Part shown: positions 17,474-26,221 of the stretch, one piece after another | Numbering within the stretch: the first letter of the stretch is position 1 | Layout: each line of letters starts with the position of its first letter | Source of the DNA: Planktothrix agardhii NIES-204 | Lineage (GTDB): Bacteria > Cyanobacteriota > Cyanobacteriia > Cyanobacteriales > Microcoleaceae | Direction of reading: 5' to 3' | Assembly: GCA_003609755.1 (NCBI GenBank) | Contig: AP017991.1 | Coordinates: 1,877,501 to 1,941,500, forward strand | Length of the DNA stretch: 64,000 nucleotides | Translations under genes and position numbers: made by a program | The notes under the pieces: generated by a model | Databases searched by the model: none | The model's input: only the letters and a program-made list of their open reading frames with translations | Told to the model about the DNA's origin: nothing

Positions 17474-19153
17474 TCATTCGGTTTCCGAGGTATTTTGTAA
17501 TGGTAAATAAATCGTCATTATGTTCCTTTGTTGTGGGCGCTGTTTAATTACCAGTTTCCCACCTAACGCATGAAATAGATTTTTTGTCACCGCCATATTT
17601 AGGCTTAAACTTCCGGTTTCCGGTTGGAACATTAATAACGGCCCTATTGATTTTAATGGAGATTGAGGAGATACCGCAAAGGGGGAATTACCTTCTTTTT
17701 CGGGTTGGGGTTCTAATTGTAATTTTAACTGATGTCCTGCTAATCTTACCCCGACTTTAATATGGCTACCACAGGGAAGACTGCGGGTAAAATTATCAAT
17801 GACGACCGTTAATACTTGATCAAGCATAGTCGGATCACTGATTACCGTTGGTAGTTTATGCGGCAAAATTACCTCTAAGGTTTGGTTACGCTGACTTGCT
17901 TGTTTTTGCCATTGAGATAGACTACTTTGAAATACATCTCCTAATGACATTGCTGTTAATGGTAGGAGTTGATCATTACTATTTCCTCGACTATTTTGTC
18001 GCCCTTGTTCTATTTCTAATTCAACAGCACGGAAAATTAAGTTAAACCGATCAATTTGGGTTGTACATTCTTGATCGATCATTTCTAAACGTTTATGAAT
18101 TACTTCGGCTGGTAAATTTGGCCGTTTTAATAGTAACCTTGTTAATGTGCGAATTGTCGCTAATGGTGTCCGAACTTCATGGGCGATCGCTTGTAATAAT
18201 TCGACTTCTGCTGTTGGGATTGGATTTTCCAGAATAGTTGTTTCTGGCCCTGAATGATAGGATTTTTGGCTTTTATTTTTATCTGAATTAGCTGCTTTTT
18301 TAACCGCAATTCCAACGGTTTTTAACTTATTTTTTAAAGGTTCGATTTCTGATTTTTTTTCTATTTCTAAGGATAGATTATTTAATAATAAACGACTAAA
18401 TTGCATCACCGTTTTATAATTGGGTTCAATCGGGATAAACTGGGCAATGCTTTCTTCTAATTTGGCTTTTTGTCTAGCTACTTCCATCCCTAAATCACGG
18501 TTTGCTGTAGCTTTAATTAATTCCATGCGATCGCACAAAATTAATAATGCTTTTTCCACAATATCAGGATCAAAGGAAAATAGAAAAGCCGGACTTCCGG
18601 TTAAATCCTGACCCAATACCATAACCAAACTAAACTGACTGGTTAAAACTAAACAAAACTGTTCTTTAACTAGAGGATCTTTCCCATGTAAAGGACAGGC
18701 TTCTGTTTCAGGCATAGAGTTATAAAATTCATCCGATGCCGGAAGTAAGGCTTTAGGATGATGTAATTTTAAAACTAATTCATCCCCTAATTTTGATAGG
18801 TCATGGGTAAAAATTTGAGTCGCAAAATGAATCGCTAAATCAGGATGAATTAAAACCGGAACTGGCCCGGAAATAATTAATCCTAAATGGAATAAGGGAT
18901 CGGAACTTGAAATCGAATTTTCTGCTAATATATTAATATTAGATTGGAGTTCTTCTAATAAAAAATTCATAGATTTAACTCCACTATACCATTCTTTCTC
19001 AGCCTTTAAATATCGTTTCACCTCAGAAGCAATATTAGGATGATTTTCTGAATGGCACAGAAATTGAGACGAATAGGAATAACCTAATTTATGGGTTTCA
19101 TCTTCTGTTAAAATCTGACTGAGCGTTGGTAATAATATTTGGTTCATCATCAT
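17474..19153 (-). CDS. histidine-kinase-like protein with degenerate ATP-binding domain
   Basis: 559 residues, no signal peptide or membrane helix. The N-terminal 300 residues are a cytoplasmic sensory region of unknown type, GAF-like in length (around SSDPLFHLGLIISGPVP and SQFSLVMVLGQD). A HisKA dimerisation domain follows at about 315-385 with an intact H-box AIAHEVRTPLATIRTL. The C-terminal HATPase region (about 425-555) keeps an N-box-like VVIDNFTRSL and a final VTKNLFHALGGKLVIKQ. However, the G1 box (DxGxG) is missing: at that place stands LEPQPEKEGN and a Pro/Ser-rich insert. Autophosphorylation is therefore doubtful, and it may act as a scaffold or phosphatase. No response regulator is adjacent. 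Heptamer repeats lie directly upstream. Confidence 0.75.
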   Translation of the reverse strand: MMMNQILLPTLSQILTEDETHKLGYSYSSQFLCHSENHPNIASEVKRYLKAEKEWYSGVKSMNFLLEELQSNINILAENSISSSDPLFHLGLIISGPVPVLIHPDLAIHFATQIFTHDLSKLGDELVLKLHHPKALLPASDEFYNSMPETEACPLHGKDPLVKEQFCLVLTSQFSLVMVLGQDLTGSPAFLFSFDPDIVEKALLILCDRMELIKATANRDLGMEVARQKAKLEESIAQFIPIEPNYKTVMQFSRLLLNNLSLEIEKKSEIEPLKNKLKTVGIAVKKAANSDKNKSQKSYHSGPETTILENPIPTAEVELLQAIAHEVRTPLATIRTLTRLLLKRPNLPAEVIHKRLEMIDQECTTQIDRFNLIFRAVELEIEQGRQNSRGNSNDQLLPLTAMSLGDVFQSSLSQWQKQASQRNQTLEVILPHKLPTVISDPTMLDQVLTVVIDNFTRSLPCGSHIKVGVRLAGHQLKLQLEPQPEKEGNSPFAVSPQSPLKSIGPLLMFQPETGSLSLNMAVTKNLFHALGGKLVIKQRPQQRNIMTIYLPLQNTSETE

Positions 19154-19428
19154 CCCCTTGAGAATTAAGAATTACGAATTGAGAATTACAAATTACGAGT
19201 TAAGTAGTTAAAGATTTATAATTCGTAATTCGTAATTTATAATTCGTAATTTATAAACGGTTTGTTATGCTTTCACCATAGCGACATTTGGCTGATTCGT
19301 ACATTCGTAGAACCGAACTTCCTAGGGGTGAGTTTACCACTTAGAGCGGTGGGGGAGGGGAGACATCCTTGCTGGGGTGAATAACTAAGCCTCAACTATT
19401 AACCAGATCTGCTATCCTAGACTTTGGC
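19154..19428. repeat. AT-rich heptamer-type repeats upstream of the kinase-like gene
   Basis: Degenerate tandem units of the AATTACG/ATTCGTA type fill about 19160-19260 (read on either strand). The rest is a spacer between divergent genes with no gene seen. Confidence 0.6.
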
Positions 19429-20154
19429 TTGTTAGTCCCTAGTGCGCTAAATAGCCCTATGGTAAATTTCATCCCCTCTAAACCTATGAATTGGCAGCAA
19501 ATGCTCCCTGGAAAACTAAAGACCCAACTCAAGCCCCAGGTGATCGCCGGAATGGTGTTATTAACCCTAGCATTTTCGGTTGTGATTGGTAGCCAAAGTT
19601 GGGCAAGAAATAAAATTAGAAGTGATTATGAAACCAAATTATTTAATGCGGCTTTAGGATTTACCCTGTATTTTGAAGGAGGATTTAGTGATCATCCCTC
19701 CGATGTTGGGGGAAGAACCTATCGAGGAATTACCCAAGCAGAATATAATGTCTATCGTTCTAATCGAGGATTACCTGGCCTAGATGTGAGTCAAATGTCT
19801 GAGACAGAATTAATTGAAATTTATAATAGCTATTGGCAAGGAAGTGAGGCTGCAAAAATGCACCCGTCCCTGGCTATTGTGATGTTTGATACTTCTGTTA
19901 ACTTTGGAATTAATAACTCAATTACGTTTTTACAACAAGCATTAGGATTACCTCAAACTGGAGTATTTGATTCAGAAACCCAGGAAGCCTTAGAACGCGG
20001 AAATAACCAATACACAGCCCTACAAATTATTAATGAACGAATTTTATATCGTTATAAACGGGTTCAAGAAAATCCCAGCCAAATGGCATTTTTTCACGGT
20101 TGGTTAAGTCGAGATTATAGTTTATGGGGTTATGTAGAAAAGATTAAAAATTAA
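19429..20154 (+). CDS. GH108-type lysozyme-like muramidase with peptidoglycan-binding helix domain, membrane-anchored
   Basis: 241 residues from TTG 19429; ATG 19459 (MVNFIPSKPMNWQQ) is the more likely start. A hydrophobic segment (VIAGMVLLTLAFSVVIGS, about 40-57) acts as signal or anchor. The exported part matches glycosyl hydrolase family 108: FNAALGFTLYFEGGFSDHPSDVGG, with the Glu of EGG as probable catalytic acid, and YRGIT. It is followed by the PG_binding_3-like region (IVMFDTSVNFGINNSITFLQ). Characterised relatives are phage endolysins and the lysozyme ZliS. Here it may help cell-wall turnover or filament breakage. No holin or phage gene is near, so a host role is more likely. Confidence 0.8.
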   Translation: MLVPSALNSPMVNFIPSKPMNWQQMLPGKLKTQLKPQVIAGMVLLTLAFSVVIGSQSWARNKIRSDYETKLFNAALGFTLYFEGGFSDHPSDVGGRTYRGITQAEYNVYRSNRGLPGLDVSQMSETELIEIYNSYWQGSEAAKMHPSLAIVMFDTSVNFGINNSITFLQQALGLPQTGVFDSETQEALERGNNQYTALQIINERILYRYKRVQENPSQMAFFHGWLSRDYSLWGYVEKIKN

Positions 20155-20306
20155 GTCTTAAAAGTCTGCAAACCTAAGCGAAAAGAGGGTTGGAAGATCC
20201 AACCCTACGATAATATGATTTGATTTTCTGGTTTAGTCCAATTTTTGTTTCACGCTACAGAAAATTGTTCAGAATGATAGGTGAATCCTTTGTCAATTTA
20301 ACGCCA

Positions 20307-20333
20307 AAAGCCCGAAATTTATTTTCGGGCTTT
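20307..20333. terminator. bidirectional terminator between GH108 gene and hemL
   Basis: AAAGCCCGAAA / TTTCGGGCTTT stem with a short AT loop between the two convergent genes; A-run and T-run on either side let it work in both directions. Confidence 0.85.
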
Positions 20334-20357
20334 AGAGACGTGCCATGGCGCGTCTCT
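20334..20357. repeat. 24-bp near-perfect palindrome (AGAGACG type)
   Basis: AGAGACGTGCCA followed by TGGCGCGTCTCT, one mismatch. The GTAGAGACGTTG-type palindrome recurs at 28739-28902, where it is split by an insertion. Confidence 0.8.
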
Positions 20358-20408
20358 TGACAACAAAATTGCCCCTACATTCAATTCAATTCGTAGGGGA
20401 GGAAAAAA

Positions 20409-21704
20409 TTACAAACTAGACATAACTTCTCTAGCCGCCGCTAAGGTTTTATCAATGTCTTCGTCCGTATGGGCTAAAGAGGTAAACCCGGCTTCAAATT
20501 GAGAGGGGGCTAAATAAATTCCTCGCTCTAACATTCCCCGATGAAAACGACTAAATTTGGCTAAATCGGATTTTTTAGCATCTTCATAATTGTGGACTGG
20601 CCCAGGAGTAAAGAATAAACCAAACATTCCACTAATTTGACCACCACAGGCTGCATGACCTGTTTCTTTAGCTATTTGTAACAAACCATTACTTAATTTT
20701 TTGGTGATTTTATCCAAATATTCATAAGTTCCTGGTTTTTGTAATAACTCTAGGGTTTTGATTCCTGCGGTCATCGCTAGGGGATTTCCCGATAACGTTC
20801 CGGCTTGATACATCGGGCCAGCAGGAGCCACCATCGACATAATATCCCGGCGTCCGCCATAGGCCCCTACGGGTAAACCGCCACCAATGACTTTTCCTAA
20901 AGTCGTTAAGTCTGGTATCACCCCGAATTTCTCCTGAACTCCGCCATAGGCAATGCGAAACCCGGTCATTACCTCGTCAAACACCAATAAAGCCCCATTT
21001 TCACGAGTTAACACCCGTAAACCTTCTAAGAAACCGCCATCGGGAGGAATAAAACCAGCATTGCCTACAATCGGTTCTAGGATGACTCCGGCAATTTCAC
21101 CCGGATTTTCATTAAATAGCTGTTTGACGGCTTCTAGGTCATTGTAGGGGGCCGTGAGGGTACTAATAGTAACGGATTTAGGAACCCCAGGAGAATCCGG
21201 TAAACCTAATGTGGCGACCCCGGAACCAGCTTTTACCAGGAACATATCCCCGTGTCCGTGATAGCAGCCTTCAAATTTAATCAGTTTCTCCCGTCCGGTG
21301 AAGGCTCGCATTAAGCGCAAGACTGACAAACAGGCTTCGGTTCCTGAATTGACAAATCGTACCATTTCCACGCTGGGAACGGCATCAATCACCATTTCTG
21401 CCAAAATATTCTCTAATAGGCAGGGAGCCCCGAAACTGGTACCTTTTTCTAGGGCTGCTTTCAGGGCGTTAATGACGTCGGGATGGGCATGACCGCAAAT
21501 AGCCGGCCCCCAAGAGCCAACATAATCAATATATTGATTCCCGTCTACATCCCAAGCATAGGCACCTTTGACGCGATCAAAAACAATGGGCTGTCCCCCG
21601 ACGGACTTAAACGCCCGCACGGGAGAATTCACGCCACCGGGCATGATTTTTTGGGCAGAGGCAAAGATTTCTTCTGATTTTGTAGTTGTTAAGGGTAGGG
21701 TCAC
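20409..21704 (-). CDS. hemL: glutamate-1-semialdehyde 2,1-aminomutase
   Basis: 431 residues. HemL converts glutamate-1-semialdehyde to 5-aminolevulinate, the entry to heme, chlorophyll and phycobilin synthesis. It is a PLP enzyme of the class III aminotransferase fold. Seen: [11 protein letters not shown] at the N-terminus, [21 protein letters not shown] (PLP phosphate region), [20 protein letters not shown] (Asp to the PLP nitrogen) and [17 protein letters not shown] with the Schiff-base Lys near residue 272. Complete and of standard length. It is convergent with the GH108 gene over a shared terminator. Confidence 0.98.
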   Translation of the reverse strand: MTLPLTTTKSEEIFASAQKIMPGGVNSPVRAFKSVGGQPIVFDRVKGAYAWDVDGNQYIDYVGSWGPAICGHAHPDVINALKAALEKGTSFGAPCLLENILAEMVIDAVPSVEMVRFVNSGTEACLSVLRLMRAFTGREKLIKFEGCYHGHGDMFLVKAGSGVATLGLPDSPGVPKSVTISTLTAPYNDLEAVKQLFNENPGEIAGVILEPIVGNAGFIPPDGGFLEGLRVLTRENGALLVFDEVMTGFRIAYGGVQEKFGVIPDLTTLGKVIGGGLPVGAYGGRRDIMSMVAPAGPMYQAGTLSGNPLAMTAGIKTLELLQKPGTYEYLDKITKKLSNGLLQIAKETGHAACGGQISGMFGLFFTPGPVHNYEDAKKSDLAKFSRFHRGMLERGIYLAPSQFEAGFTSLAHTDEDIDKTLAAAREVMSSL

Positions 21705-21844
21705 TCTGAAATAATCTCCTTGAACTATATATAGTTTGGGTTAATGGGCAAAAAGCAATATTCCGATTACTTTTACTGGGTATCGCCTAACCAACCAGAT
21801 GATATTGTAATCAAGTTAGGGATCTCGTTGTATTCGGTAAATTT

Positions 21845-22420
21845 ATGTCAACCTTAAAACCCTTAGAGTTAAGCCTGTTCAGTGAAATTGATACAATTCG
21901 TTACAACAAAAACGGATTAATTTTGGCGATCATCCAAGATTGTTTAGAAGGAACGGTGTTAAATTGGGTTTGGATGAATGCAGAAGCCCTAGAAAAAACG
22001 ATTACATCAAAACAGGTTTGGTCTTGTCAAGAAACAGCGATTGTGTTATGGAATTCGGAAATAACGGTAAAGGAAATTCGTTACAATGATGATAGTCCGA
22101 TGGTGATTATCGGGGTGGAAGAACAGCATCAAGAGTTATCAGGAAATACGTTATCGGGGTTATTTGATGTAATTTGCGATCGCCGGGATTATCCACAATT
22201 AGAGTCCTATACCTGTAAATTATTGGCGGGGGGAGATAATAAAATTCTCAAAAAAATTGGAGAAGAATCGGCTGAAGTAGTTATGGCTTGTAAGGATAAT
22301 GAAAAAGATGCGATCGCCGGGGAAGTTGCGGATTTATTCTATCATACCTTAGTTGCCTTAGCTTATCACAATGTTGAGTTAAGAAATGTTTATCAAAAAT
22401 TAGAGTCAAGACGAAAATAG
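21845..22420 (+). CDS. HisIE-type protein: decayed HisI (PRA-CH) half, intact HisE (PRA-PH) half
   Basis: 191 residues. The C-terminal half (about 105-190) is a good phosphoribosyl-ATP pyrophosphatase: LLAGGDNKILKKIGEESAEV and EVADLFYHTLVALAYH contain the Glu/Asp/His metal ligands. The N-terminal half starts like HisI (IRYNKNGLILAIIQDCLEGT, then WMNAEALEKT). It has lost the whole core of phosphoribosyl-AMP cyclohydrolase: the WxSRSRxxLWxKGxTSG block is reduced to VWSCQETAIVLWNS, the DCDxD metal site reads YNDDSP, and the CHTGxRSCF zinc motif is absent. The protein is about 20-25 residues shorter than a normal HisIE. It should hydrolyse PR-ATP but not open PR-AMP, so an intact hisI or second hisIE would be needed elsewhere. 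Confidence 0.85.
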   Translation: MSTLKPLELSLFSEIDTIRYNKNGLILAIIQDCLEGTVLNWVWMNAEALEKTITSKQVWSCQETAIVLWNSEITVKEIRYNDDSPMVIIGVEEQHQELSGNTLSGLFDVICDRRDYPQLESYTCKLLAGGDNKILKKIGEESAEVVMACKDNEKDAIAGEVADLFYHTLVALAYHNVELRNVYQKLESRRK

Positions 22421-22451
22421 CATAGTGCTGGGGAATAGGGAACAGGGAACA

Positions 22452-22493
22452 GGTAATAGGTAATAGGTAATAGGTAATAGGTAATAGGTAATA
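22452..22493. repeat. heptanucleotide tandem repeat (GGTAATA)x6
   Basis: Six perfect 7-bp copies just after the HisIE stop, preceded by degenerate GGGAACA units. STRR type. Confidence 0.95.
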
Positions 22494-22577
22494 GTAGACT
22501 ATGGGAGGTTTACTATTGTCAAATACCTTAATTGGTAGCGCTATATAAGACCAATTTGGGGGATAAAACTTTAACTC

Positions 22578-23291
22578 CTAACCTTGAGGCGGTTGAGGAC
22601 AGGTTTTCTGATTCCAGTCACATTGATAGAGATGTTGTTGTTGCCAACTGAGGGGAATTTCTAGTAAATCTCTAGTTCCCGTCATCCCTTGACCTAGAAA
22701 CAATAATAAAGCCATACAATTTAAAACCGTATGGGTAATTCTCCAGCGATTTGATTGATAAATATCAGGGACAATTGCCAAAGCAAAAACCATTAATAAC
22801 GCCGATGCTACCCCGTAATAGTAATGGGAGAATTGCCACTCATAACCCCGTCTAAACACTCCCTCCTGACATCCGATAACAACAATTCCCATTCCGGTTA
22901 AAGTGGCAAAAACTCCTCGCCAAATCCGTTGATTTGGTTTAGCTTTATAGAGTAAAATCAGTGAAGCAATAGTGAATATAAACATAAAAACAATAAAAAT
23001 TGCTTGAGGCATTTTCTCAGGAGATAAATCTTTAAAAACCCCCTTAAAATAAATCGAATACCCTAAAGCAATTAACGTAATTCCCACCACTGAACCCGTT
23101 AACCACCGACCTATTTTTAAATGTTCTTGTCCAACATTCGGCGGGATTTTACTCTTATTTTCTTGATTAGAATGATGTAGACGGCGTTGACGGGTTTGCC
23201 ATGCCATATATACAGAAATCCCGATTAAGGGAAACACAAAAACCACCGCCAACACAGGATGGATTAATCCAATAATATCCTTAAATTCCAT
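22578..23291 (-). CDS. DUF4079 integral membrane protein
   Basis: 237 residues with about six transmembrane helices (for example LIHPVLAVVFVFPLIGISVYMAW, WLTGSVVGITLIALGYSIYF, AIFIVFMFIFTIASLILLY, GVFATLTGMGIVVIGC and ALLMVFALAIVPDIY). The opening IHPVLAVVFVFPLIG and the KIPPNVGQEHLKIGRW loop are typical of the cyanobacterial DUF4079 family. Several His lie at helix ends, as in cytochrome b561-like four-helix proteins, but heme binding is only a possibility. Function unknown. It is transcribed divergently from glcE. Confidence 0.8.
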   Translation of the reverse strand: MEFKDIIGLIHPVLAVVFVFPLIGISVYMAWQTRQRRLHHSNQENKSKIPPNVGQEHLKIGRWLTGSVVGITLIALGYSIYFKGVFKDLSPEKMPQAIFIVFMFIFTIASLILLYKAKPNQRIWRGVFATLTGMGIVVIGCQEGVFRRGYEWQFSHYYYGVASALLMVFALAIVPDIYQSNRWRITHTVLNCMALLLFLGQGMTGTRDLLEIPLSWQQQHLYQCDWNQKTCPQPPQG

Positions 23292-23418
23292 AACGGTCTC
23301 CTAGAAAAAATTACTACCCATTGCTTGAATATCCTTTTCCCTATTCCCAATTCTGGTATTTTTTGTTATAGAATAGTTATAACTTAATTTTGCCTCAATC
23401 AATCTCTGAATTTTTTAA

Positions 23419-24729
23419 ATGAACGCGATTTCTAGCACCAACCCTAAAAACCAACAGGAATTAGAAAAAATTGTCGGGGTAGGGAATGTCCAACCTTGGG
23501 ACGAAATTGAATCCGTGCGACAACAACAAATCATTCAAAGTTTGGCATCAGGAACCCCAATTCAAGGGTTAATTTATCCTCAAACTCAACAACAATTAGC
23601 GGAGGTTATTGCCTATACTAACCAACAGCAATTAAAGGTTTTACCCTGTGGTTTTTGTAGTAAAATTGATTGGGGAGGACTGGTCAAAAATATTGATTTT
23701 GCCGTTAGTACCCAGGGCATGAATCAACTAATTGAGCACGCCGTTGGAGATTTAACTGTTACAGTTGAAGCCGGGATGAAATTCTCCCAATTACAAGCAA
23801 TTTTAGCCCAGGAAAATCAAGTTTTAGGATTTGATCCGAGTTATCCTGAAACCGCAACAATTGGCGGAATTATTGCCACTGGAGATACAGGTTCTCTCCG
23901 ACAACGTTATCGGAGTATTCGTGATTTGATCCTGGGAATTTCCATTGTTCGTTATGATGGAAAAATCGCTAAAGCTGGGGGACGAGTTGTTAAAAATGTG
24001 GCGGGTTATGACTTAATGAAACTATTCACAGGTTCCTATGGAACTTTAGGAATTATTAGTCAAATTACCCTACGAGTTTATCCCCAAGCTGAAGCTTCCG
24101 GGACGGTAATATTAACAGGAGAAGCTGAAGCAATTTCTCAAGTAAATCAAATTTTATTAGCTTCTGCCTTAACTCCTGTTGCTGTGGATTTAATCTCATC
24201 CGACCTATCAAAAATATTGGGATTTGGAGATAATATTGGTTTGATGGTGAGGTTCCAAAGTATTGCAGAAGGTGTTAAACAACAATCTCAACGCTTAATA
24301 GAATTAGGAGAAAAAATAGGATTAAAAGCAATTTATATTGACTCCGATGAGGAGAATTTATGGCAACAATTAAAACAGCAAATCTGGCAATCTGAATCTA
24401 ATACTGATATTGTTTGTAAAATCGGAATTGCCCCCACCTCTGCGGTCAAAACCTTAACCCAATGTCAAACCCTGGGAATAATTCATGCTGGAGTTGGTTT
24501 AGGGGTATTAAGGTTTGAAAGCGTTTCTCCAGAAACTCTGTTAAACTTAAGAAATTGGTGTGAATCTCAAGGAGGGTTTTTATCAATATTAAAAGCACCT
24601 GTAGACCTAAAACAACAGTTAGAGGTTTGGGGATATGCTGGAAATGCTTTAAATTTGATGCGTCAAATTAAACAACAATTTGATCCTCAAAATCAGTTTA
24701 GTCCTAACCGTTTTGTCGGTGGAATTTAA
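23419..24729 (+). CDS. glcE: glycolate oxidase/dehydrogenase FAD-binding subunit GlcE-like
   Basis: 436 residues. A PCMH-type FAD-binding domain lies at about 25-215: PIQGLIYPQTQQQLAEVIAY, VLPCGFCSKIDWGG, the pyrophosphate loop TIGGIIATGDTGSLRQRY, and GGRVVKNVAGYDLMKLFTGSYGTLG. The C-terminal substrate domain follows. It pairs with the Fe-S protein 32 bp downstream; together they should oxidise glycolate made by photorespiration to glyoxylate at the membrane, passing electrons to quinone. No GlcD gene is in the window; in cyanobacteria it lies elsewhere. GlcE here is somewhat longer than the roughly 350-residue E. coli subunit. Confidence 0.85.
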   Translation: MNAISSTNPKNQQELEKIVGVGNVQPWDEIESVRQQQIIQSLASGTPIQGLIYPQTQQQLAEVIAYTNQQQLKVLPCGFCSKIDWGGLVKNIDFAVSTQGMNQLIEHAVGDLTVTVEAGMKFSQLQAILAQENQVLGFDPSYPETATIGGIIATGDTGSLRQRYRSIRDLILGISIVRYDGKIAKAGGRVVKNVAGYDLMKLFTGSYGTLGIISQITLRVYPQAEASGTVILTGEAEAISQVNQILLASALTPVAVDLISSDLSKILGFGDNIGLMVRFQSIAEGVKQQSQRLIELGEKIGLKAIYIDSDEENLWQQLKQQIWQSESNTDIVCKIGIAPTSAVKTLTQCQTLGIIHAGVGLGVLRFESVSPETLLNLRNWCESQGGFLSILKAPVDLKQQLEVWGYAGNALNLMRQIKQQFDPQNQFSPNRFVGGI

Positions 24730-24761
24730 TTAATAAATTATTTTAGGAGAATTTAGTTAAA

Positions 24762-26168
24762 ATGCAAACATCTGATCAAATTATTGACCCGAAATCAATT
24801 CCCGCTAAACAAAGTAACTTTTTAGGGCAAAATCCCCATTTAAACCCGACTGAAATTCCAGGTTTTGACTCCACAAATCCACCAAATCCTAATTTAATTA
24901 GTACCTGTGTGCACTGCGGATTTTGTTTATCAACTTGTCCCAGTTATCGAGTTTTAGGAACAGAAATGGACTCCCCAAGAGGGCGGATTTATTTAATGGA
25001 TGCGATTTCTAAAAATGACGCCGCTTTAGGGGAAACCAGCGCCCAACATTTTGATACCTGTTTAGGATGTTTAGCTTGTGTTACCACTTGTCCTTCAGGT
25101 GTTAAATATGATCAATTAATTGCCGCTACTCGTCCTCAAATTGAAAGAAATGTTCCCAGAAGTTTATCCGACCGTTTAATTCGAGGATTAATTTTTAATT
25201 TATTCCCGTATCCTAAACGTTTACAAGCATTTTTAATACCGCTTTTCATCTATCAAAAATTAGGGTTACAAAAAATAGTCAGACAAACGGGTTTATTACC
25301 TAAAATTTCTCCCCGTTTAGCCGCAATGGAATCAATTTTACCTGCTATTCCTAAAGACGCTTTTCGAGAAGATTTCCCGGTAATTATTCCCACCCAAGGC
25401 GAAAAACGCTATCGAGTTGGAGTAATTTTAGGCTGTGTACAAAGGTTATTATTTAACCCGGTTAATGAAGCCACGGTGAGGGTTTTAACCGCCAATGGGT
25501 GTGAAGTTGTGATTCCGAGAAATCAAGGCTGTTGTGGAGCTTTACCCGAACATCAAGGACAAACGGAACAGTCCCATACCTTAATTAAACAAATGATTGA
25601 TCGATTTTCTGGGACTCGTTTAGATGGTATTATTATTAATGCGGCGGGCTGTGGTCATACCTTAAAAGAATATGGACATATCTTAAAAGATGATCCCCAA
25701 TATCGAGAAGCAGCGCAAGAATTTTCAGCAAAAGTTAAAGATATTCAGGAGTTTTTAGTCGAAATTGGGTTAACAACACCCCTATCTCCCTTAACAGAAA
25801 CCGGAGAATTGACTATTGTTTATCAAGATGCTTGTCATTTATTACATGGACAAAAAATTAGTTCCCAACCCCGTCAACTGCTGCAACAAATTCCGGGGGT
25901 AAAATTACGCGAACCGATAGATGCTTCCTTATGTTGTGGAAGTGCGGGAATTTATAATTTATTGCAACCGGAAATTGCCGAAGAATTAGGACAGCAAAAA
26001 GTAGACAATTTAACAAATACGGGAGCAGAATTAATTGCTTCTTCTAATCCTGGTTGTTCTTTGCAAATTAAAAAACACTTACAATTGCAAGGAAAAGATA
26101 TTAATTTAATGCACCCAATGGAATTACTAGATTATTCAATTCGAGGTGTTAAAATTAATATTTTATAA
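24762..26168 (+). CDS. glcF: glycolate oxidase/dehydrogenase iron-sulfur subunit GlcF-like
   Basis: 468 residues. Two 4Fe-4S ferredoxin motifs, CVHCGFCLSTCPSYR (about 48-62) and CLGCLACVTTCP (about 99-110), are followed by two CCG (heterodisulfide-reductase-type) domains: GCVQRLLF...NQGCCGALPEHQG and DACHLLHGQK...SLCCGSAGIYN. It carries electrons from the flavin subunit encoded just upstream. AGGAGA lies before the ATG. The N-terminal roughly 40 residues before the first cluster are longer than in E. coli GlcF and Pro/Asn-rich. Confidence 0.88.
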   Translation: MQTSDQIIDPKSIPAKQSNFLGQNPHLNPTEIPGFDSTNPPNPNLISTCVHCGFCLSTCPSYRVLGTEMDSPRGRIYLMDAISKNDAALGETSAQHFDTCLGCLACVTTCPSGVKYDQLIAATRPQIERNVPRSLSDRLIRGLIFNLFPYPKRLQAFLIPLFIYQKLGLQKIVRQTGLLPKISPRLAAMESILPAIPKDAFREDFPVIIPTQGEKRYRVGVILGCVQRLLFNPVNEATVRVLTANGCEVVIPRNQGCCGALPEHQGQTEQSHTLIKQMIDRFSGTRLDGIIINAAGCGHTLKEYGHILKDDPQYREAAQEFSAKVKDIQEFLVEIGLTTPLSPLTETGELTIVYQDACHLLHGQKISSQPRQLLQQIPGVKLREPIDASLCCGSAGIYNLLQPEIAEELGQQKVDNLTNTGAELIASSNPGCSLQIKKHLQLQGKDINLMHPMELLDYSIRGVKINIL

Positions 26169-26221
26169 GTTTACTGACGATTAATGTCATAATCAAACAA
26201 AATAGGGTCAATGTTTTTGCT

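Noticed and set aside
19429-20154. GH108 gene considered as phage endolysin marking a prophage
   Set aside because: No holin, capsid, portal or integrase gene nearby; the flanking genes are housekeeping genes.
22452-22493. Tandem heptamers considered as a CRISPR array
   Set aside because: Contiguous 7-bp units without spacers and no cas gene anywhere in the window.
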